From Euryodendron excelsum (lineage: Eukaryota; Streptophyta; Magnoliopsida; Ericales; Pentaphylacaceae), in the NCBI GenBank assembly GCA_033060915.1, contig CM065392.1, positions 14,359,501-14,423,500 on the forward strand: DNA of 64,000 nucleotides, read 5' to 3'. The notes below the pieces were generated by a model. It worked only from the letters and a program-made list of their open reading frames with translations. It was not told the origin of the DNA and ran no database searches. The translations under genes were made by a program, and so were the position numbers. Below are positions 22,290-34,704 of the stretch, one piece after another; positions within the stretch are counted from its first letter, which is position 1, and every line of letters starts with the position of its first letter.

Positions 22290-24620
22290 CATAATCTTGC
22301 ATCTTCCAAAATTCGTTTTCAAAGTTGTTTTCAAAATCGTTTTCAAACTTGTTTTCAAAATTACATCAAAATCTCTTTTTCAAAAACTTGTTTTCAAAAC
22401 CACAATTCTAGGGTGATTCTAGCTTTTCCATGGCTAGGGTTGCTTTAGGAAAGTGTTATATTAAAAGTGACCTTTTGGTCTATATTTTCAAACCTTGTTT
22501 TCAAAACCACTTTCTTAAAGTGGTTCTAGTCCTCTTATGGCTAGAATCGCTTTAGGAAAGTGAGATGTTTTTATACTTTCCAAAAACTCTCTCTCTCTTC
22601 AAAAATCTCTTCCTAAAAAATCTCTCTTCCAACATACTTTCCTAAAACTCTCCTCTTCAAAATTGTTTTCAAAAACTCCCTTCCAAAATCTATTTTTCAA
22701 AACTCTCTTTTTCAACTCCTCTCCAAAATCTTTTCCTCAAAATTCGCTTTCTAAAATCACTCCCTAGATTCACTTTCCTAAAAAATCTCTCCTAAAAATC
22801 TTTCCAAAAACTCTCTTTTTCAAAATCCTCCTTCTAGAAATTCCCCTCTAGGTTTTCCTTCCAAAATCTTCGTTTCCAAAAACGCACTTTCTAAAAATCC
22901 CTTTTCCTTAGAGCCCAAGTCAAGCCCTAGAACCCACAATTAGTGAACCCTAAATTTTCTTCCCAAAAACATAGTTTTCAAACTTTGCCCCAAACCTAGG
23001 TTTCCAAAATCTTTTGTTTTCTACATCAAAACTATACATGTTTCCAAAACCTATTTTCTATGTCAAAACTATAATTTTCCAAATCTAGGGTTTCTAGAAT
23101 CTCTCTTTCCAAATCCTTGCCAAATCCAATCTCCCCGTTTAGGAAACTAGATCCCGTCCTCCGTTTTTGGAAACAAAATCCAACCTTTCTCTTTTAGAAA
23201 CCAAATCCAATCTCTTCTTAATCCAAACCTTTCCTAATTCAATTCCTTCCTAAACCATAAGTTTCCTAAACCTAAATTTTAAATCTTTCCTTAAATTTCA
23301 AAATCCAACTCTTTCTTAATTCAAATCCTTCCTAAACTTCCGTTTTCCTAAATCTTAAGTTTCCTAAACTTGAACATAAAAATCTTTCCTAAGTTTTAAA
23401 ACTCAATTTTCAAATCTTTCCTAATTCAACCATTTCCTAATTCTACCCTCTTTTCAAATCTTAACTTCTTAAACCTAAGTTTTCAAACTTTTCCCAAACT
23501 CAAGCCTTTCCTAATTTCAAGACTTTCTAAAATTTAAACTCTAAAACTTTCTAAATCTTAAACTTTCTAAATTTCAAATCTTTCTAAATTCTAAACTTTT
23601 CAAAACTTCAAAATCTTTTCAAATCTAAAACTTTTCTAAACTCAAAACTTCCTTAATTCAAGACTTTCTTAAGTTGAAACTTTTCTTAATTCAAACATTT
23701 CCTAAATTGAAAACTTTCCTTTTTCAAACCTTTCCCAAAACGAAACTTTCTTATTTTCAAAACTTCCTTGTTTTCAAAACTTTCCAAATTTAAAACTTCT
23801 CTTTTTCAAAACATTTCTAAATTCAAAACTTTCCAATTTTCAAAACTTTCCTAATTTGAAAACTTTCCTAATCTGACAACCTTTCCTTTTTCGAAAACTT
23901 TCTAAACTCGAAACTTTCCAATTTCTAAACTTTCTTAAATTCAAAACTTTCCTAAACTTAAAACTTTCCTAAATTCAAAACTTTCCTCATTCGAAAACTT
24001 TCCAAAAATAAAACTTTCCTAATTCGAAACTTTCCTAATTTGAACATCTCCTAAAATCCAATCTTTCCAAATCTTCCAAGCCAAGTCAAATCTTTCCTAA
24101 GTCTCTTCTCTTTCCTAAGTCTAGGTTTTCTTAAACCTTCTTATTCCAAAACAAATCCAAATCTATCTTTTCAAATCAAAGTCCTCAATTTCCAATTTCC
24201 AATCTCCTCTTCTAATTTCAAATCCAATTTAATTTCCAATTCAATTTCCTTCTTCAATCCAACCTTCTATTTTCAATCGGACTCCGGTCCAAACTACGAC
24301 TGACCTGATTCCTCCAAAGGGATACGTAGACAACCTTCATAGGTGCGGTCACAACACTTTTCAAACTTTCAATTCCACCCTCATGGGTGTGGTTTTCAAA
24401 ATCTATTTTCAAATCTCAAATTTCAATCAATTTTCAAACTTCCAATTTCAAATTTCTATTTCCAAATTTTTAAACTTTCCAATTTCAATTCTATCACTTC
24501 AAATCTTTTTCAAATCAAATCAATTTCTTTCCAAATCTATTTTTCAATTCTCTTATCTTGCACTTGCATCTCATGCATCATATTTATTTCAAACATTGTT
24601 TTTCAAAGTGAATAGGTTTG
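22290..24620 (+). repeat. Guanine-depleted low-complexity tract
   Basis: About 2.3 kb dominated by TTTC, CAAAA and CTAAA words such as AAAACTTTCCTAAATTCAAA. Long stretches (for example 23281-23340) contain no G at all on the plus strand. It has irregular ~18-22-base periodicity without a fixed unit and no coding potential. Confidence 0.85.
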
Positions 24621-25112
24621 AACATATGTTAATTAAAGACTCTCATAGGTGAATCTAGGGCAAATTGACACGTAGGTACCGAAAGGGCGGGGTAGGGTGA
24701 TAGCTTAGTGCGTCTTCCCTACACGTAACCAACCTTCAAACCTAGAATCACTGATTTCAAAGACCAAAAAGGAGTTATTTTTCTAAAAAGGGCTAAATAT
24801 TTTTCAAAGGTTGCCAAACAACCTATTTTTCGTAAAAACTCTCTCTTGAGGTGGTATTTTTCAAAATCGTTTTTCAAAAACCCTAAGTGTAGTCTTCGGA
24901 TTATGCTTAGTTTTTAGGTGACCTAACTCACCTTAATCAAGTTAGGTGGCAACTCCGAATCTTTTCGAAAGCCCTTTATTCAAATCAATTTTTCAATTCA
25001 AACCTAGTCGCACTCATTCTTCTAGGAGGGTGAGTTCTAACGAGAGAGTAAAGCATTTTTCCTACTTGTGTGAGTATTCCTCGAGTGCGAAAAATCTGGG
25101 CGCGACACCAAG

Positions 25113-25950
25113 CTATTCACTAATCAGTTCATAGCAAACAACAAGTAGCCCAAGGAGGTGGACTACTTGCTGACTTTATAGAAGAAAGATGACAAGGGGT
25201 TACGGGCTTATGCAAGGAGATACTGGGAGGCTTATAATGAAATATAGGATTGCAATGAGTAGCTGGCTATTGTACAGTTCAAGATCGGCCTTTCCAGGGA
25301 ACACTGACTGAGGCAATCACTCATAAAGAAACCAGTCACCCGGATACAAGACCTGATGCTAAGGATTGAACAGTATGTATGAGTGGAAGAAGATGTAACA
25401 CAACTACTATAGGAGAAGATCGGTGAGAAAACATAGACGAAAGATAGTCGTGAAAGCAAGAAGCCCAAACATGAGGAGAACAGCAAATATCAGGGCAAAA
25501 AGGCCACAAAAAGGGTCAACACAGTCTTCAAGGACCCAATTTACAAGATTTTACCCCCAAATACGAGACAAACCCTTCTTCAAGTGGCCCCCAAAGTTAG
25601 GAGGAGACCCTGCCGCCCGAGACTAGAGGAAGTTATGTTCTTACCACAAGGAAAAGGTGTATTAGAAGAAGAATTGCAGAAATCTTAAGAAGCACTTAAA
25701 GGAATTAGCAAAGGCAGGACATCTTAACCAATATATTGACCGAGAGAAGACGAAGCGGGAGGCAGAGCAGACTAAGCAAGAAGCCATTCCACAGAAGGAA
25801 GTCTAAACAGAACTTGCCCAGGCGATTAATGTCCTCCATGGATCAGCAAAATCAGCAATAGTAGACCCTTATAGCCCTGGATATCCAAAAAGCAACACAT
25901 CTCAAGGAAGTAATGCAGTTGGAAACTCCAAACAAAAAGACAAAGATCAA
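25113..25950 (+). pseudogene. Gypsy gag, 3' part (broken)
   Basis: Continuation of the gag frame after the nested LTR. The frame contains FTNQFIANN, GLRAYARRYWEAYNE and QFKIGLSREH, typical of the gag core C-terminal half, then a Lys/Arg/Glu-rich region. In-frame stops occur every few tens of codons, nearly all TAG or TGA where Gln (CAG) or Arg (CGA) would be expected. Non-functional. Confidence 0.65.
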
Positions 25951-27246
25951 CAGTAGTGTTGAGGCCATAACCTTCACCAATAATGACTTGGCAGGGGTGC
26001 AACTGCCACACAATGACGCGTTGGTGTTAACGCTACGATTAGGGGATTGTGATATGAAAAGGCTATTGGTTGATCAAGGAAGCTCCTCCGAAGTCATGTA
26101 CTACGATCTCTTCAAAAAGCTGGGATTAAAGGATTCCGATCTCCAACCATCTTTGAACCCTCTGATCGGATTCAACTCAAACCCGGTCTGGTTACTAGGA
26201 AAGGAAACTATCCCGGTTACTGCGTGAGAGACCACTATCCAGACAAAGTTCCTGGTGGTTAATGTGCCTTCCCCCAACAACATAATCATGGGTCAGACAT
26301 AGTTGCACCTTATGAAGGCAATACCTTCTTCCTATCGCCAACTGATCTATTTCTCGACTCCGGAAGGAGTACGTGAGATAAGAGGGGACCAAGTAGCAGC
26401 TAAACAATGCTTTCTAACGGCATACACTACGAAGGAAAAGACGGGTAAGGTTCAGATGATAGAACTCTACGAGAACACGCCCACGATTGATAATGTTGGA
26501 CTGTTACTAGAAAATAAAGTAGCTGAAGACCTGAAGAAGGTTCATATAGATCGACATAACGAGGAAAAGTACTTCATTCTTAGCACCTTGTTGCCCATAT
26601 CTGAGGAGAAATTATTAATTAATCTATTGATAGGGTACATTGAAATATTCGCCTGGACACTTTATAACAAGCCAGGAATTAACCCAGATGTAGCTTGCCA
26701 CAGACTTAGCGTGGGCCCACAGTACCGACTTGTGGTCCAAAATGAGAGAAGGGCAACTATTCAACATGTGAATGTAGTGATCAAAGAAGTTAACAACCTC
26801 CTCGAAGTAGGGAAAATAAGGGAAATCTATAACCCACGCTGGCTCTCTAAAATAGTGGTGGTAAAGAAGAAGAACGGCAAGTGGAGGATTTGTGTTTACT
26901 TCACCGACTTGAATAAAGCATGCCCCAAGTACCCTTTCCTTCTTCCAAAGAACGACCAGTTTGTAGATGCAATAGCTGGATTCGATAGAATGAGCTTCTT
27001 AGATGCCTATCGCGGGTACTACTAGATCCCGCTCCATGAAGAGAACCAAGAAAAAACTGCCTTCATCAACCCAAGGGGCATCTTCTGTTACAAAATCATG
27101 CCCTTTGGTTTGAAGAATGCTAGTGCCACCTATCAGAGATTGGTCACCAAAATGTTTAAGCAACACATTGGCAGCACCGTCGAAGTAGTATACATTGATG
27201 ACATTGTGGTTAAAAGTAAAATTGGCAGGCTACACCTGGGCAATCT
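25951..27246 (+). pseudogene. Gypsy pol fragment: aspartic protease and reverse transcriptase (broken)
   Basis: The protease-like motif LLVDQGSSSEVMYYDLFKKL (about 26062-26121) corresponds to the active-site region of plant gypsy proteases. The spacer region follows. The reverse transcriptase has VVVKKKNGKWRICVYFTDLN (about 26857), a 'fingers/palm' FLDAYRGYY with a TAG at 27023-27025, MPFGLKNASATYQRLV and the catalytic YIDD (27191-27202). The longest clean stretch is 26303-27025. Stops at 26225 and 26300 and loss of everything downstream of the palm show it is dead. Confidence 0.8.
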
Positions 27247-30200
27247 AAAGTGTGTCTTAAAGCTAAAAAGGCTAATAAGAGCTTGCATGAAGAAAGAGAC
27301 ACACTAAAACACCAAATCGATGAATCTATTATTCTCATTAATAAATTGAAATCTAATGAGGTCACTTTATTAGAAAAGGTCTCTATGTTAAAAAAGAAAT
27401 TTCATGCTTCTATTGAGACCAATAAGAGTCTAAAGGGGAAGGTATTTACACTTAAGTTTGATCTTGTTAAAGCTAATAATACTCTCAAGAAGATGACTGC
27501 AAGTTCCAATAAGATAGATGAAATTTGGAATGCTTGAAAAAGCACTTGTGATATGACTGGAATAGGGTACACAGAGAAAAGTTCTTCATCTTTCCAATCG
27601 GCAAGTAAACCAAATTTGGTTAAGACTGGAGGTAAATTTCTTATACCTCCTAAAGGCCATACTATTAAATTTGTATCCACATGTCATTATTGTGGTATCA
27701 AATGTCACATTAAGCCTCACTGTTCTAGGTTGAAGAACAAACACGTGTCTTATAAAACCAACACCACACAGGCACCTGTAAAGCATAATGTTAAGGCCAA
27801 ACCTACTAGGTTTGTTCCTACATGTCATTATTGTTGTGTCAAAGGTCACCTGAGGCCACATTACCACAACTTGTGGAAGGCCCCTAGGACATATGGGTAT
27901 GATCAACATAAGAAACCAAATGGGAGGTTGAAAAATCATATTTGTGTTCTTATTAATAAGTTTAGAGTCTTGAATGATGAATTAAGTAGAATTAGACAAC
28001 GGTCAACGCCAAGGCAAATTCCAAACAGATGGGTCAACAAAAGGAACCATAATGCTAAGGCTAAACTTAAAACATAACCCAAGCCCCATGATATTTTTTA
28101 TAAACCTAAGACTGTGGCTATTTGGGTAAGAAAATTTGATTTAGTTTTCTTGAACATCTCTAGAAAATCTTCAGGGGTAAACCTTCTTAAGTAAGGTTCG
28201 TGTTCATCATAGGCTAGAAGTTTCTTCATGTCTATCTTTTAATCCTAGTTCTATGATTTTTTTGTATTTTTTGTGTTTTTGTTTATTTGTTTTTATAAAA
28301 AATACAAAGAGACTTTTATGACTTTGCAAATTTGAAAATTTCATTGAATTTATGTTAAATATTCTATAATGATAATTATGCAAAGTATTTTGTTAAACTG
28401 AACTAGTGTGCATTTTTAGGTCTAATTCTCTACTCTTTGTTTGAGTGATAATTTTCATGGCTATGAGCCTAGTGTAACTTGAGCATACTTGATGTTATTA
28501 ATGTTGTTTGTCCGCATATGGAATCACATATTTCTATGTGTCTTTCTTGATTATATTGATTAACATATGATAAATTGACTTATGGTTAGCTTCCCATATT
28601 CAATGTTGGTGGTATTTTTTACATTTTTCATTACCATTGATTCTACCAACATTGAAACTCCCTCTTGAAAAAAAATAATCTCAATGCACTTAAACCTTGG
28701 AAAGGGCTACCTTTGAGTTTGTGCAAAACTACTATTACCTGAAATTATGGCAATGTCTTTATGAATTAATAGAGAGGGCTGCCTACTCATTTGTGTAAAA
28801 GCCACCATTACTGTCTTTCAAAGTACAATTTGGAGAGATAGGGTGAAAAAATAATATGATATTGAGGGGGAGTTTTCATTGTTATCCGTTTCCATATCCA
28901 TTAAACATGTATGGGAGCTAATGTGATTTGACTTCTAGTTATATGATGATCTTTAGAAATCAAATGTGGCACAGCCATTTAGATCACAACTAGGATTTGA
29001 ACAAGTATTGATATTCATTAAGTACACTTTACACACACTTGGAAATCTTCATGAACTTCTTCATCTTGGAGCAAATTGTTTCGAATCTTACTTTAGTTTA
29101 TGTACTTGGTTCTTGTTTAATATTTATGAGCATGATTTGGTTCAAATACCTTTATGCATGGACACCATTGAAGTCATAATAATTTGTATAGTCAACTTTT
29201 AGACTTTTGTTGACTCTATTAGGGGAGTTTTTGGTTTTAGAGTTCTTTACCCCTGAGTACCTCATGTTTATATTCGTATTTTAATTCTTCTCTTTCATGA
29301 TTACTTTGTGTTTAAATTTGTCTTTGTCAATTCATGATTAAAAGAGAGAGAGAGAGAATAAGATATGTTTTGTTGAAGGGGAATATATTAACTTGAGGGG
29401 GAGAATTATGATATTACCTGTGTTTGCGGTTGCTACAGTTTTATATATGTTTTTTACACATGCATTTCACAAGATTGTATTATTTATGGATGTGCAGCTA
29501 CAGGTGTCCATTCAAACTTTTAAAGCACGTAGAACTGAAACTTTAAAAGGTCATATCTCTTTGCTCATGTGTCCGTTCAAGCTCCATAATATATAAATTC
29601 CATGTAACTTTTCGAGTGTAATCTGAATACGCAAATAAACATAGCTCAAGCAAAGTCCGCTCAAGCGATCATAAGTCTACTCAAGCGATAGATGAAAATT
29701 CTGTAGAAAAAAAAAATCCAAAAAGCACCGCTTGAAGTCCGCTCGAGCTATATGTCGAAGTCAGTTCCGAATTGAACTCTAATCACATCTAAATTAGTCC
29801 ATAATCGAGGACAATCAAGCTAGACATTCTCAACCAATCAGAAGTTAGTTCTAGCCTACTTTTTGTGGAGTCTAAGAGATGCTATATAAGTCGATGAAAT
29901 TGTACGTATTCTATATCTCTAAAATTTAGAAAAGATTGACAAGAGAGAAGAACAAAGTGTGGAGAATACAATTCAGATCTTGGTAAAGTAATCATAGATG
30001 AGTTGCTGAGCATACAGAGTTCCTTCACCAGAGTATTAAATAGAGAACAAAGTTGCGAGATCGTCTTGGTGAATTCTAAGAACACTGTGATGATTCGATG
30101 TTGAGGTCAAAAACAAGAAGAACCAAAATTCAAGGAGTCAAGCAAGTAATCTTAAACTGGAGTTTGTGAGGATTCGGATGGCAATTGTGAAGATTCAATT

Positions 30201-30400
30201 GTATGGTTGTAAGTCGTACTTGTATAACATGTTCATTATAGTGCTTGGCCTACTGGACATGGTTTTTTCCCAAGTTGAGTTTTCACGAGAAAAACTTGTG
30301 TCTCTTTATTTTATCGCTTGATATTACTGCTGTGTGACTTATGCATTTGAATTATCACTTAGGTAAAGAAAACTAGATAAGATTTTTTAGGCAAATAGAT
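27247..30400 (+). mobile_element. Sirevirus-like Ty1/copia fragment: gag plus 3' region and partial LTR
   Basis: A coiled-coil-rich, Lys/Leu-rich segment (27250-27537) leads into a gag C-terminal part (27553-28077) with two zinc-knuckle-like motifs, CHYCGIKCHIKPHC (about 27682) and CHYCCVKGHLRPHY (about 27823). The second has lost its last Cys and has other changes. Pol is absent. Downstream, TTGAGGGGGAG occurs at 28862-28872 and 29393-29403; repeated polypurine tracts ahead of the 3' LTR are known for Sireviruses. The LTR presumably starts near 29408 and includes CTACTGGACATGGTTTTTTC (about 30250), a sequence type I associate with plant copia LTRs. Its right end is not certain. The joint with the gypsy RT near 27246 has no spacer. 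Confidence 0.6.
27250..28077 (+). pseudogene. Copia (Sirevirus-type) gag C-terminal fragment
   Basis: Two open segments in one frame (27250-27537 and 27553-28077) are separated by a TGA. The first is predicted coiled coil by heptad-like Leu/Ile/Lys content; the second is basic, with two CCHC-type knuckles about 47 residues apart. In intact relatives this protein packages the RNA. Here the N-terminus, pol and the second knuckle's final Cys are missing. Confidence 0.6.
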
Positions 30401-32420
30401 GGTCATACGTCTTAATCCGTGAAATTAGGATTTTTTTTAGAATTATATCTAATTTTTAATCAAGTTTTTTTCAAAAGTATAATATGTAAAATGTTTGATA
30501 CGCAAATTATACGGTCCAACTCAAAAAAATGAGTATTTTTCATTAGATTTCAGATCTAAACGGAAGACAAAAAAAAAAAAATTATATATATGTACGAATA
30601 TTATACAAGAAAAGTATAAATATTTACTAACTATGTTATGAGGCGATACCTTCATGATAAATTAACATCCATCTTAAGAAAACAATGGCAAAAGGAAGGG
30701 GAAAAACAAATAGAAGATTATTTGTGAGTTTCGGAAAAGAACTAGTATTATTTCATTAAATATATCAATAAATACACTGATGTAAGCAAGGGGGCAGTTT
30801 CGTTAAACTAAATAATTCTTAACAAAGCAAAGCGTTGGAAAGAAAATTAATTATCAATTGTCACATTCATTTGACGCCTATTTTGATTTGAGTAGTCGTG
30901 AATTTATGCAAAATCGACGCTATGAAAGCTGAAATCATTGTAAGAGGAAATCAGAATAAGTAAGAGGAAGGTTTCTACAGCAACTAGATGATTGATTACG
31001 AACTCAAATCCAGGTGACCACATACTGACCATGGTCCATGGCACCATGCTCTCTTATGGTGGAAGTTATGGGGCAAGAACGTTTGATTCATCAATCCAAA
31101 TAGAAATTATGCAACCGACGTGGACACCCATTGAGTTTGGTAAAACATATTGTAAACAAGTCGCCATTCACAAAGACAAAAATTATTTTGCATTTATTTT
31201 TAAAACAAACCTCCTTTCTTTCTTCTCCCTATCCTACCCAATAACACGGCCCACCACCTCCTGTAGCCACTCACGGTCATCACCAGCTGCCGTCACCGCT
31301 ATCATCTACCACCAGCCCCTCCAACATTCAATACCACCACTACTGACACTACCACCAGCACTGTTGCCACCGGCCACCACCTCCACCCAATTATAATTTT
31401 TACATATATTTAAAAAAAACAAAGAAAAAAGCAATTGACAAAAAAAGGCTCATTAAAAAAGAAAGAAAATGTTAAATTAGTAAACTTCAGCCAAAATAAA
31501 GACTAACTTGCCAAAAAATAAATTTTTGATAAAAAAAAATTTACAACAATAGTAAAGAATGTAAAAAATCTTATTTAAAATTGTCGTTTTTAGTCTCAAA
31601 TTGTCTCCTACTAGCCCTATAATTACTTTCACTTATCTACTCGCTTAAAATGAACATTGTGAGTTTCCCCTACCTAATGGATTGAAAGCGAACTGACCCT
31701 AGCAATTAGGACCTTCTTTAATCCAAAATATATAATTAAAACGAAAATTAAAAAATTAAAAAAAATTGGTTTGGTACACTAACAATGTAAATTTTTATAG
31801 CCATTCAAATATTTGTCTTTCTCAAATGGGATTGTCTCCTGGGCCATGGGACTCCGCTGAAGCTTTTACGCCTAACCAATGTTTTGAGGCACAAATTCCA
31901 AAGAACCAATGTAGCCCAATTAATATATATATATATATATATATTGATAAAATCAAAATTAAAATAAGAATAACCGCTTAGACTTTGTTTTGGGCTAGCT
32001 TTGGTCAGGTTGAAAACGTTGTGTTTAAAATTTGGACAAGTCAACGGAGAGCCCATCTATACTGGATTGGGGCTAATGGAGTGCAGGTCGGACTTTCTAT
32101 CCAAATCTGATCTGTTCACCCTTTCAGTGCACTTTTTTTATTATTAATATGGTACATATTAATTTTGATGCATTTTGGTGCATGTTTTTGAATTTATTGC
32201 TATAAATATAAATATTATATACTTTTTAAATATTTAAATATTTATGTATAATCACCTACAAATATTTATATACTTTTAAAACATATATATTTATAATTAG
32301 TAAAATTTTAAACTACAAAATAAATCACTAAATTCAAAAAATTTTTAAAGGGGTATAAAAGCATAGAGAAGCCAAAATAATGCTAGAAATTACAAAAGTG
32401 AGGAGGGAGTACGTATGTTT

Positions 32421-32480
<60 letters not shown>

Positions 32481-33110
32481 CATTTTCTTGCATAAACAGT
32501 ATTAACTACTATGTTTTTAACAATTCTGATCTAATAATTTACAAGATCCGACCGGCTTTAGACCTATTCTTTTTAAACCAATTATGACGTGGGACCTGTT
32601 GGGGTGGGGGTTAGATCCGACCCAATCCTTTTACCGCATATGAACCGTTTAACCCTTTGTCAAACAGGTCGGCTGTTAAGGGTGCTGAATTGACAGCCGA
32701 CCGATGCTCTAAACCGCAGATTGGCGGATTTGGTGTGAAATCCAATCAAATTTGTGGCCACTATAGTGGGGTGAAACCACCGAGTAGAATACCAGTGCAT
32801 CTTCCAGGTTTGGTTCAAAATAAGTAGAGGGTTTGAGCCAAGGACCACAATGATGTAAATGCAATTTAATTACATCTAAACCGCACCAGATCTTGTGACA
32901 TTCCCTTTTTTTTTTTTTTCCTCCATTGAAAGAACTTATATTTATTAGATGCAATTATTTACAAGGAATTAAAGCATAAAAGAATAAAAAAAAGACTTAA
33001 ATACATGTATACAAATACAATTATGTATAAAAATTACTTAAATAATTGTATAAAAATATAAACATATATATACGTTCTAGAGACACTTTCATTCTCAATC
33101 TTTTTGACAA
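30401..33110. other. AT-rich intergenic DNA, no gene
   Basis: Contains a CCA/CAC-rich low-complexity stretch at 31240-31395 (apparent frame MITNSNPG... is spurious), (TA)n at 31920-31943, and (GA)n at 32423-32477. Nothing resembling an exon was found. Confidence 0.5.
32423..32477 (+). repeat. (GA)n microsatellite
   Basis: About 27 uninterrupted GA units. Confidence 0.95.
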
Positions 33111-33113
33111 ATA

Positions 33114-33960
33114 ATGCTCTCGTGGACCCATTCTAGCTCCCGCACCCGCATCCGCATCCGCACTCACTCCCGCATTGATGGGGACCGACCAGAGACACCC
33201 TTAACAGCCCGACCAGGAGAAAGCATACACGGGCTGTCAGATTCAGCTTATGACGTATTACGCATTGCAATGGTTAAAACTTCAGCACCAAACATGTTGA
33301 TATCTCGAAGGATACAAATGGGATCGAAAGAAGACAACACCACGAAAGGAGAATCGACCCTGAGAGGCCCAGTCAGCCAAGGCCTGACCAGGGAGCCGTG
33401 ACCAACCAGACGGTGGCTGCACACGACCGAGAGAACCACGCCTGAGCAAAACTTGTGTGATGGTGCCGGTTATTCGTCCCATCAACCACGCCAATGAAAG
33501 CCATCATTGGCAACCCAATCATGATAACGTGCTCCCAACTTCAAGACTTCGTGTGTAGGAGGAGACAGTCACCTCACTCATTCTGACACACGCCTAAAGG
33601 AGTGCCACGTTGGGGGTTGGACAACCACGCCTCCCACTACCTTGCCACTAGTCAAGATTTCCAATACTGCGTCGCCACGTCGAGAGATAGCCGTCTCACA
33701 TCCTCTCCATGCATGCAACGCCCCTCTAGGGCTACCAGGGTGTCTGCCAATATAAAAGGAAAAGTCATCTTCTCCAACAAGGTACGGAAACATAAACCCT
33801 AGCCAAAACACTGTTGAAATATCTTCATAAACCTAACTTAGGCATCGAAGTGCCCTTGGCAGGCATCACACCGGTGCCCTTCGCCCTTTTCCCTTCTCAA
33901 ATTATTGGAGCGGATTGTTGCTGGTCTGGGGACCGACTTACTGCATCATCACGTATTATG
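33114..33960 (+). mobile_element. Probable gypsy LTR fragment or solo LTR
   Basis: A GC-richer island in AT-rich surroundings. It has TATAAAAGG near 33750, followed by an AACCCTAGCC leader and the strings CATCGAAGTGCCCTTGGCAG and ATCACACCGGTGCCCTT. These are reminiscent of U5 regions of plant Ty3/gypsy LTRs. Neither end nor a target duplication could be fixed, and no coding domain is attached, so the class is inference. ORFs across it (33114-33401, 33602-33802) look spurious. Confidence 0.4.
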
Positions 33961-34550
33961 TGACTTAGGTTTAACCTTGATGTTTCCTTTATGCTCTGTT
34001 TGAATCAATGATTTGGTAATAAAAAATAAAAAAAAAGAAAAGAGGATATGAAATTACATCATATATATATATATATATATGTTTGGTTATTAGAGAAAAA
34101 AGTAAAGATTTAAAATCTCTCATTTTATTCTTTTTTTTCTCAATTTTTTTTTTCTTTTATTCTTCCTTGATAAATTTGTATTCTAAACGCAACACTAGTT
34201 TTTCCTTTCTTTTCTACCTCAACAGTTCTTTCAATGTACATAACTGCTACGTCAGATTACGAATTTATGAGGGAAAGAAAAGGAAAAAGAAAAAGTATTT
34301 ATTCAATATGATCCAATATTGTTTATAGATATATCCACATACAACATATGCAGATATATCAGGGATTTAGTACATATGATCACTACAGGATCCAAACACA
34401 GTGGTTATGTCTAAAAACTATCCAAACAAAAAACAGAACAAAAACTTTTCGACCTCTTCTTCCCATTCAGGTAAGATAAATGTGCTTTCCATAATTATAG
34501 AATGTAAAAGGGTTGTGTGCAATTCTTATTACTAGACTTCATTTCACTAA
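33961..34550. other. Intergenic DNA with a diverged MITE-like stretch
   Basis: About 33993-34195 starts GCTCTGTTTGAATCAATGAT and ends TTGATAAATTTGTATTCTAA, resembling the ends of the element at 34551-34704, but with an internal (TA)n run and no clear duplication. The remainder is featureless. Confidence 0.35.
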
Positions 34551-34704
34551 GACTCTGTTTAAATAAAGATTTGATGATGGAAAATAAAATGAAAAAAGTG
34601 ATGAAAAAAATAACAAAAATCTTATTTCATATTGTTCTCTTTTCTCTCTCATTTTTTTTTTCTCTTTGCTTTTTGCTTGATAAATTCGAGTTTCAAATAT
34701 AGCC
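34551..34704. mobile_element. Tourist-like MITE (PIF/Harbinger type), 154 bp
   Basis: Imperfect terminal inverted repeats: GACTCTGTTTAAAT on the left and GGCTATATTTGAAA as the reverse complement on the right. Flanked by TAA on both sides (34548-34550 and 34705-34707), the 3-bp target duplication typical of the PIF/Harbinger group. A/T-rich interior without ORF. Confidence 0.45.

Larger units (their letters stand above)
19502..25107 (+). mobile_element. 5.6-kb solo LTR (Ogre/Tat-type), nested in gypsy gag
   Basis: The element begins TGTAAGCACCCC and ends GGGCGCGACA (TG...CA). It is flanked by CCAAG at 19497-19501 and 25108-25112, a 5-bp target duplication. Removing it and one CCAAG restores the gag frame of the host element. 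No second LTR, primer site, polypurine tract or coding region lies inside, so a solo LTR left by recombination is the simplest reading. The start and end sequences resemble LTRs of Ogre/Tat gypsy elements, known for very long LTRs. Internal order: minisatellite (19740-20460), 157-bp tandem repeats (20580-21240), promoter with TTTATAAATA at 21705-21714, then a guanine-poor tract (22290-24620). Confidence 0.78.
17985..27246 (+). mobile_element. Decayed Ty3/gypsy retrotransposon, interrupted by a nested solo LTR
   Basis: Parts visible in order: an LTR-like region (about 17985-18520) with TATAAATA at 18293-18300; a primer-site-like GACACCGTCTGTGGGAAG just after it; a gag frame from ATG 18551; a 5.6-kb insertion at 19502-25107; the rest of gag and a nucleic-acid-binding region; aspartic protease (about 25980-26300); and reverse transcriptase (about 26600-27240) with YIDD at 27191-27202. 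The frames carry many stops, most at codons where Gln or Arg would be one C-to-T change away. After the RT palm the gypsy homology stops at about 27246, where a copia fragment begins; RNase H, integrase and the 3' LTR are absent. The left boundary is approximate, and no outer target duplication could be tested. Confidence 0.72.

Noticed and set aside
27586..27939. 117-codon minus-strand frame
   Set aside because: Shadow of the copia gag zinc-knuckle region on the opposite strand.
30992..31396. 134-codon plus-strand frame with a Pro/Thr-rich end
   Set aside because: The second half is a CCA/CAC simple-sequence stretch, and no homology or splice context was found.
33114..33401. 95-codon frame as a host gene
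   Set aside because: Lies in an LTR-like GC-rich island with TATA and U5-type sequence, and has no recognisable protein features.
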